A stretch of DNA of 64,000 bases from an uncultured Clostridia bacterium (GTDB lineage Bacteria > Bacillota > Clostridia > Christensenellales > Borkfalkiaceae): assembly GCA_944354125.1 (NCBI GenBank), contig CALVPT010000002.1, positions 62,001 through 126,000 on the forward strand, written 5' to 3'. Below are positions 59,301 through 64,000 of this stretch, one piece after another. A program made the position numbers and the translations under genes. How positions within the stretch are numbered: the first letter of the stretch is position 1; every line of letters begins with the position of its first letter. The notes under the pieces were generated by a model. That model was not told the DNA's origin. It worked only from the letters and a program-made list of their open reading frames with translations, and ran no database searches.

Positions 59301-60641
59301 TCAGTTCTCCTTATAGTTTACGTTTATATCCTTGCCCTCTTGCGCCGCTTTAACCGCCTTTTTGACCTGGTTTTTATACCTTGCGAGCAGCTTTTTGGGC
59401 TCCTTATATTTTTCGCCGTCGAGTGCGCCCAGCGCGAGCGACTCCTGCCCTCTGTCCGTACGGGTAAAGCCCGAGCCTATGTCCTGTGCGGCGCGCTTTG
59501 CAAACAGCAGACTTTCGAGCAGGGAATTGGATGCGAGACGGTTCTTGCCGTGCACGCCGTTGCAGCACGTTTCGCCGACGGCATACAGCCTTGACATTGT
59601 CGTTCTGCCCTTGAGGTCGCTCCTTATGCCGCCCATGAAATAGTGGATTGCAGGCACGACGGGTATGCACTGGGTGAACACGTCATAGCCCTCCTCCCTG
59701 CACCTGTGGACGATTGCGGGGAAGTGCGCGGCTATCTTTTCGGCAGGTATGTGGCGCATATCCAGCCATACGAACTTGGTACCGTCCTTCTTCATCTGGG
59801 CAAATACCGCGTCCTTTACGACGTCGCGCGGCTTGAGCTCGTCGGTGAAGCGGTTGAAGTTCTTATCCAGAAGATATGCCCCCTCGCCCCTGACCGATTC
59901 GGAGATCAAAAAGCGCCTGCCCCTCTTCTTGGAATAGAGCGAAGTGGGGTGAACCTGAATGTAGTTTATCCTGTCTACCGCAACGCCGTGGTCGAGGCAG
60001 ATTGCCAGCGCATCGCCCTTAAGAATGCCGAAGTTGGTCGTATTGCCGAACGCGCCGCCGAGGCCGCCCGTCGCGAGCACGGTATAGTCTGCAAGCACGT
60101 CGTACACCTTGCCGCTCGCATTGTCTAAAGCGACTATGCCGTAGCAGCAGTTGTCGCGCTCTATTATGTCGAGCATTGTAACCTTTTCGGTTAAGACGAC
60201 GTTTTCAAGCTTTCTGACCGCGCGGAGAAGGGTTGTAGTAATCTCCTTGCCCGTGCTGTCCTCGTGATAGCATATTCTGGGCACGGAATGGCCGCCCTCC
60301 TTGGTGTAGGCAAAGGAGCCGTCCGCCTCGGTCGCAAACTCCACGCCGAGATTGACGAGGTCGCCTATGACCTCCTGCGAGCCCCTTATCATGCTGTCCA
60401 CCGCGGCAGGGTTGTTTTCGTAGTGGCCTGCGTGCATGGTATCTTCAAAATAGCTGTCGTAGTCCTCGTCGTTTTTGAGCCTGCATATGCCGCCCTGCGC
60501 CAGATAGCTGTCGCAGTCGGTTATCTTGCTCTTGCAGATGACGAGCACGCGCTTGTCGCGCGGAAGATTGAGGGCGCAGTTGAGTCCCGCCACTCCCGTG
60601 CCGACGATTATCACATCATATCTTTGATCGAGTAAATCCAT
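59301..60641 (-). CDS. nadB: L-aspartate oxidase
   Basis: FAD enzyme that makes iminoaspartate, first step of bacterial de novo NAD synthesis; anaerobes use fumarate as acceptor. The 446 residues start with DVIIVGTGVAGLNCAL (FAD fold). They show SYLAQGGICR, YTKEGGHSVPRICYHEDSTG and the active-site HYFMGGIRSDLKGRTT. At 446 residues it is shorter than E. coli NadB at the C terminus. The next step enzyme NadA is missing from this operon. Confidence 0.94.
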   Translation of the reverse strand: MDLLDQRYDVIIVGTGVAGLNCALNLPRDKRVLVICKSKITDCDSYLAQGGICRLKNDEDYDSYFEDTMHAGHYENNPAAVDSMIRGSQEVIGDLVNLGVEFATEADGSFAYTKEGGHSVPRICYHEDSTGKEITTTLLRAVRKLENVVLTEKVTMLDIIERDNCCYGIVALDNASGKVYDVLADYTVLATGGLGGAFGNTTNFGILKGDALAICLDHGVAVDRINYIQVHPTSLYSKKRGRRFLISESVRGEGAYLLDKNFNRFTDELKPRDVVKDAVFAQMKKDGTKFVWLDMRHIPAEKIAAHFPAIVHRCREEGYDVFTQCIPVVPAIHYFMGGIRSDLKGRTTMSRLYAVGETCCNGVHGKNRLASNSLLESLLFAKRAAQDIGSGFTRTDRGQESLALGALDGEKYKEPKKLLARYKNQVKKAVKAAQEGKDINVNYKEN

Positions 60642-60669
60642 AATGCCGCCTTGTAATGAAATTGTAAAA

Positions 60670-60698
60670 AGTATACATTAAAACTTTACACCTGTCAA
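60670..60698 (-). promoter_or_regulatory. Promoter of nadB-nadC-niaR
   Basis: Minus strand TTGACA (60698-60693), 17-base spacer, TATACT (60675-60670), 29 bases before the nadB ATG. Confidence 0.88.
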
Positions 60699-60718
60699 GT
60701 CATCTGTAAAGTTTTAAT
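60677..60718 (-). promoter_or_regulatory. Probable NiaR operator, 14-bp inverted repeat
   Basis: ATTAAAACTTTACA (60677-60690) is perfectly mirrored by TGTAAAGTTTTAAT (60705-60718), spacer 14. The repeat brackets the -35 box and fills the spacer, so a bound repressor would block RNA polymerase. NiaR, encoded by the last gene of the operon, is the natural candidate. Confidence 0.72.
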
Positions 60719-60819
60719 CAAAATGGCGCTTATGATAGCAATCGACATCAAAAGTCAAATTTTTTCGTAATCTTAAAGGGGGAAAGGCAAATAAGTTAAA
60801 GCGTAAGGAGAAAACGATT

Positions 60820-61251
60820 ATGAAAATAAGCAAACTTTACGGCAGACGCATAGAAGGCGGAGAGGGTCGCGCGGACGGAACTATACTCGGCGTGGACTTT
60901 GACGGGAGGAAGATATGCGGCATACTCGCCGCCGACGACGAACAGAGAGAATTTTACGTAGCCGCAGACGACCTTGTGCTGAAGCGCAATATCGGCTACA
61001 TAAGGGCGGCAAAAAAGCCCGCATCTTTCAACGGGCTCAAACTGGGCAGGGCGGCATATTCGGAGGACGGCATATTCCTGGGTTATATGGAGGATATAAC
61101 CGCAGACAACCTTACGCTGACCAAGGCTAAAATAGGCGCAAAGAACTATGCCTTCGACTGCCTTATATTGGGGGACGTAATCATAGTCCGCGGCAAGCGC
61201 CATGCCGAGATAGCCGCAAAGGACATGTTCATAGACGCGCTCTGCCGCTGA
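60820..61251 (+). CDS. PRC-barrel domain protein
   Basis: 143 residues built of two similar barrels: KISKLYGRRIEGGEG...GTILGVDFDGRKICGIL and KLGRAAYSEDGIFLGYMEDI. PRC barrels occur in RimM and in YlmC/YmxH proteins of spore-forming Firmicutes. The second half is followed by DVIIVRGKRHAEIAAKD. A TAAGGAG site precedes the ATG. It is divergent from nadB. Function unknown. Confidence 0.75.
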   Translation: MKISKLYGRRIEGGEGRADGTILGVDFDGRKICGILAADDEQREFYVAADDLVLKRNIGYIRAAKKPASFNGLKLGRAAYSEDGIFLGYMEDITADNLTLTKAKIGAKNYAFDCLILGDVIIVRGKRHAEIAAKDMFIDALCR

Positions 61252-61333
61252 ATTTCAAGGGCGGCAACAGCGCAACCCGAGCGCGGTCGCGGCGAGCCGA
61301 CGCGTTAAAAATCTTATAGGCAAAGCCTGCCTT

Positions 61334-61951
61334 TTACAAGTCGTACTTTGCCATGAGCTTTAAGAGGGCGTTGAACATCTCGTTTAATGCCTCCCCCTCC
61401 TCGGGGGAAAGCACGCCCTTTACCTTAAGCACGGTCAGCGCCGTCTTCATCTTTTCAAGCTCCTGCCTGTCCCCTCTGCCGAGGTTCTTCAAAAGCAGCT
61501 TGTCGGCGATGGACAGTGCGTGTTCGAGCCTTACGGCGCTCTGCGCGGGCGGAACGTCCGGCCTTGCGAACGCCGTGGGGTAGGGGCGCGGCGCCTCCTG
61601 CACCCTTACGGGAGGGCGCTCGGGCGGCTTTGAGGCGGTTTTCGGAGTGAGGGCGCACAAAAGACCGTATACGAGATAACCCAAAAGCCACATTGCGGCG
61701 GAGATTATGACCGCCTCCGTAAACGTAAAGCGCAGGCAAAAGATTGCCAGCGTGAGGGCGGCGAAGGCGTTATTTAGGTGAAAGAAGGGGCGTTTTTCCG
61801 CCGCCTTTACCCTCTTAGAGAGCAGTGCGCCCGCGAGGGGCAGAAGGCATATGGCGGCAAAACAGCAGACGTCGACGAGCGCGACGAGGGCAAAGTCGGC
61901 GGCATAGAGCCTGTCGAACAGCCTTTCAAGCAGGTCAATGATATCGTTCAT
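61334..61951 (-). CDS. Membrane protein, hypothetical
   Basis: 205 residues: three hydrophobic segments in the first 110 (ALVALVDVCCFAAICLLPLA; NAFAALTLAIFCLRFTF; AVIISAAMWLLGYLVYGLL), a Pro-rich linker (about 110-140) and a helical, charged C-terminal part (IADKLLLKNLGRGDRQELEK). Not recognised. It follows addA by 84 bases on the same strand, past a 12-bp inverted repeat. Confidence 0.7.
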   Translation of the reverse strand: MNDIIDLLERLFDRLYAADFALVALVDVCCFAAICLLPLAGALLSKRVKAAEKRPFFHLNNAFAALTLAIFCLRFTFTEAVIISAAMWLLGYLVYGLLCALTPKTASKPPERPPVRVQEAPRPYPTAFARPDVPPAQSAVRLEHALSIADKLLLKNLGRGDRQELEKMKTALTVLKVKGVLSPEEGEALNEMFNALLKLMAKYDL

Positions 61952-61969
61952 ACAGTGCAGATTATACCC

Positions 61970-62007
61970 AAAACGGCAAAGCGGAATATGTCTGTCTTTG
62001 CCGTTTT
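61970..62007. terminator. Inverted repeat after addA, weak terminator
   Basis: A perfect 12-bp repeat AAAACGGCAAAG/CTTTGCCGTTTT with 14-base loop, 28 bases past the addA stop. Only four T follow on either strand, so termination is uncertain. Confidence 0.45.
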
Positions 62008-62035
62008 ATGCTCTATTTTATACTTTGCCCGAACC

Positions 62036-64000
62036 TCAGTCGACGGGTATGCACCTGTTTGCGAATATGTTCACAACCGTCGTAGTTATGTCCTTGTCCT
62101 TCAGTCCGCAGACGGTAGCCGTCACCTGGCGGTAAAGTCTGAGCTGGGGGGCATATTTCTTTAAGATGTACTCGTCGCCGTGCGAGGAGAATTTATAGTC
62201 TATTATGTCGGCGTGCACCGCCCTGTCTCCCTCATACCTGACGGAAAGAAGGTCGATTGCGCCCTGCACTATGACGCCGTTGCCGTCGTCCTCCCCTACG
62301 CCGAGGGTCGCCTTTTCACCCCTTTCGAGCGCGCGGTATCCCCCCGAGGGCAGGCGGCATATGAATTCCCTCTCCCTGTACAGCGAACACCCCTTGCCGA
62401 AATCGAACACGGGCATAGAAAGTATGGTTTCCAGCCGCCCGACGTCCAGAAGCGAGCGCTGGGCGTCGGTAATGAGCCCCTCCCTGAGCCATTCGTTCAG
62501 CTGACGGGCTATGCCCTCCCCGTCCTTTACGGCAAAGTCGCACAGCTCCAGAAAACGGTGGTAGGCTATGCCGCGCTCTATGCCCGTCCTGCCGCCAGAG
62601 GGCGCGTCCTCGACGAAGAGTCTGGGGCTTAAATCGTCCTCGGAATCGAACCTTACGAGGCGCGACGCCGAACTCTTGACGGGCAGGTCGGCGCCGCTCT
62701 CGTGGGGATATGTGCGGACGAACTGCGCGACCAGCTCCTTTTCGAGCGCCTCGTCCGCCCTGCTCGTATCGAAACGCACTGCGCCCTCTCCGTCCTCCGT
62801 CGGGGCGACAGTCTGCAATGCCTCGGGGTCATACTGCGCTATGTCAAACAGCGACGAATAGCAGTCGGCGGAGATTGCCGACACGGCGTCGTATTCGGTG
62901 CTGCCAGAAAGGATATACAGCGAATACTTTGCGCGCGTGCAGGCAACATAGAACAGGTTTATCTCGTTGCCCAGCTCCTCCGCCCTTTCCTCTATCGCCA
63001 GAACGCGCCTGAGCATGGTATTGAAATATACTCCCTTTTCGACGTCGTAATACCGCGGCGCAAAGCCATACTTTTCGTCGAAGGGCATATCCGAAGAGGA
63101 ATCGCCCTCGAAGCTTTCGGAGATGTCGGCGACTATGACGACGGGAAACTCCAGCCCCTTGGAGGCGTGCATGGTCATGACGGTTATGCTGTTGGCCGTC
63201 GGCGAGGAGGGCATTGTCACCTCGAACGCGTTCGCCCTGAGCTTTGCAAGGAATGCCGCGAGCGACAGCTCGCCCGAGGGCGAGTATGCCTCGGACTGCA
63301 ATCTTCTCAGCGCCGCCATGCGCTCTGCGGAGGAGAACTTGCCGACAAAGCCGCCCTTTGCCGTAATCTCGTCTATGAGCGCCGCCGCGCCCAGATAGTC
63401 CGAAAGCCGCCTGAGCCTTTCGGCATCCTGCAGAAATTTATTTATCTTTATCGCCAGCCCGTCTATGTGGGTCTGCCCGTAGTTTACGACCAAATCGCGG
63501 AAGGGCGTTCCGCGCGGCACGCTGCCCGAAAGTATCCTTATTTCGGCAAGCTCCTCCTCCGAAAACGCGCCCAACGGCGACAGCATCGCCGAGGCGAGGG
63601 GGATATCCTGTCGGCTGTCGTCGATATACGAGAGCATGTCGAGTATCTGCCGTATTTCGGCGAGGTCGCAGATATTCTGTTCTGCCGCACCCCTCACCGA
63701 ATAGCCCTCCGCCGAGAGCACCCTGACTATTGCCTGCACGCTCTTGTTGGAGCGCTTTCTCGTCAGCACGCATATGTCGCCTGCCTCGACGCGCTTTTCC
63801 TGTCCCGAGTCGGGGTCGAAATAAGTTTCGCCGAGCGCCCTTTTGACGGCGGCGAGCACTGCCAGTCCGCCCGAGGGAATGAAGCTTACGCCGCCCCTGT
63901 GGCCGAGCACGGAATAGACGCCCTCCGCCTGTTCCCTCTCCTCCTTTGCCTTGTCGAAGAGCAGGATTTTCGCATTGCCGCGGTATCCTTCCCCGTAGCG
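62036..64000 (-). CDS. addA: Helicase-nuclease subunit AddA, 5' part outside window
   Basis: Subunit of the AddAB enzyme that processes double-strand breaks for RecA. The 654 visible residues begin in mid-protein; the frame is open to the window edge. Seen are the helicase motifs ICVLTRKRSNKS, ITVMTMHASKGLEFPVVIVAD and LFYVACTRAKYSLYIL, then the C-terminal RecB-type nuclease with GIAYHRFLELCDF, VQGAIDLLSVRY and DIIDYKFSS (D...DYK active site). Walker A and the N terminus lie outside. Confidence 0.94.
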   Translation of the reverse strand, partial: RYGEGYRGNAKILLFDKAKEEREQAEGVYSVLGHRGGVSFIPSGGLAVLAAVKRALGETYFDPDSGQEKRVEAGDICVLTRKRSNKSVQAIVRVLSAEGYSVRGAAEQNICDLAEIRQILDMLSYIDDSRQDIPLASAMLSPLGAFSEEELAEIRILSGSVPRGTPFRDLVVNYGQTHIDGLAIKINKFLQDAERLRRLSDYLGAAALIDEITAKGGFVGKFSSAERMAALRRLQSEAYSPSGELSLAAFLAKLRANAFEVTMPSSPTANSITVMTMHASKGLEFPVVIVADISESFEGDSSSDMPFDEKYGFAPRYYDVEKGVYFNTMLRRVLAIEERAEELGNEINLFYVACTRAKYSLYILSGSTEYDAVSAISADCYSSLFDIAQYDPEALQTVAPTEDGEGAVRFDTSRADEALEKELVAQFVRTYPHESGADLPVKSSASRLVRFDSEDDLSPRLFVEDAPSGGRTGIERGIAYHRFLELCDFAVKDGEGIARQLNEWLREGLITDAQRSLLDVGRLETILSMPVFDFGKGCSLYREREFICRLPSGGYRALERGEKATLGVGEDDGNGVIVQGAIDLLSVRYEGDRAVHADIIDYKFSSHGDEYILKKYAPQLRLYRQVTATVCGLKDKDITTTVVNIFANRCIPVD

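Noticed and set aside
58386-59594. A 402-codon plus-strand frame across nadC and nadB
   Set aside because: It spans two convincing minus-strand genes and their junction, so it is a shadow.

Overview
The window looks like chromosomal DNA of a Bacillota (Firmicutes) bacterium of the Clostridia, probably an uncultured, host-associated lineage. The reasons are: (i) the run ylxM-ffh-rpsP-khpA-rimM-trmD-rbgA-rnhB-yraN-(rplS)-yifB-dprA-topA-trmFO-hslV-hslU, which follows the Bacillus/Clostridium order closely; (ii) the run yicC-gmk-rpoZ-priA-def-fmt-rsmB-rlmN-rpe-thiN, also a Firmicutes order; (iii) strong AGGAGG-type ribosome binding sites and near-consensus TTGACA/TATAAT promoters with 17-base spacers; (iv) a SpoIIQ-like peptidase, rubrerythrin, NiaR and YlxM. 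Genes are fairly GC-rich while many intergenic stretches are AT-rich. No tRNA, rRNA, CRISPR array, insertion sequence or prophage was recognised. The assignment rests on gene order and family knowledge, not on a database search.

Layout. 1-15.7 kb (minus strand): hisS (cut by the window edge), hslUV, trmFO, topA, dprA, yifB, rplS, yraN, rnhB, rbgA, trmD, rimM, khpA, rpsP, ffh, ylxM. 16-25.9 kb (mixed): a small hypothetical gene, a MscS channel, another hypothetical, a putative structured RNA of about 440 nt with its own promoter and terminator, a cation/proton antiporter, yfbR, clpB, an orphan LytS-type sensor kinase and rubrerythrin. 26-32.1 kb (minus): a five-gene polyamine operon (arginine decarboxylase, aminopropyltransferase, agmatinase-like ureohydrolase, carboxynorspermidine synthase and decarboxylase) behind a consensus promoter and a long, foldable leader that ends in a terminator hairpin. 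32.3-35 kb (plus): an acyltransferase overlapping a GltS-type symporter. 35-47.3 kb (minus): phosphoesterase, membrane protein, LRR lipoprotein, dipeptidase, then the thiN-to-yicC housekeeping run. 47.4-55.7 kb (mostly plus): a nitrilase-fold protein lacking its catalytic residues, an M1 peptidase lipoprotein, CorA with a leader ORF, an FmdB-like zinc ribbon, a SpoIIQ-like protein, a cassette of three tiny peptide genes, and an AlbA_2-type protein. 55.9-64 kb: PatB-type lyase, DUF3737, niaR-nadC-nadB with a large inverted-repeat operator, a PRC-barrel protein, a membrane protein and the 3' part of addA.

The most interesting signals are: two gap-free paralogous 32-residue peptides flanking a third small peptide behind a consensus promoter (53.5-54.2 kb); the putative structured RNA at 18.1-18.6 kb, which holds a GGAGG run inside a hairpin bulge; the attenuator-like leader of the polyamine operon and the ambiguity about which spermidine route that operon encodes; and two families of short intergenic palindromes (a 249-bp element with imperfect terminal inverted repeats, and CATATG-centred palindromes placed just after stop codons).
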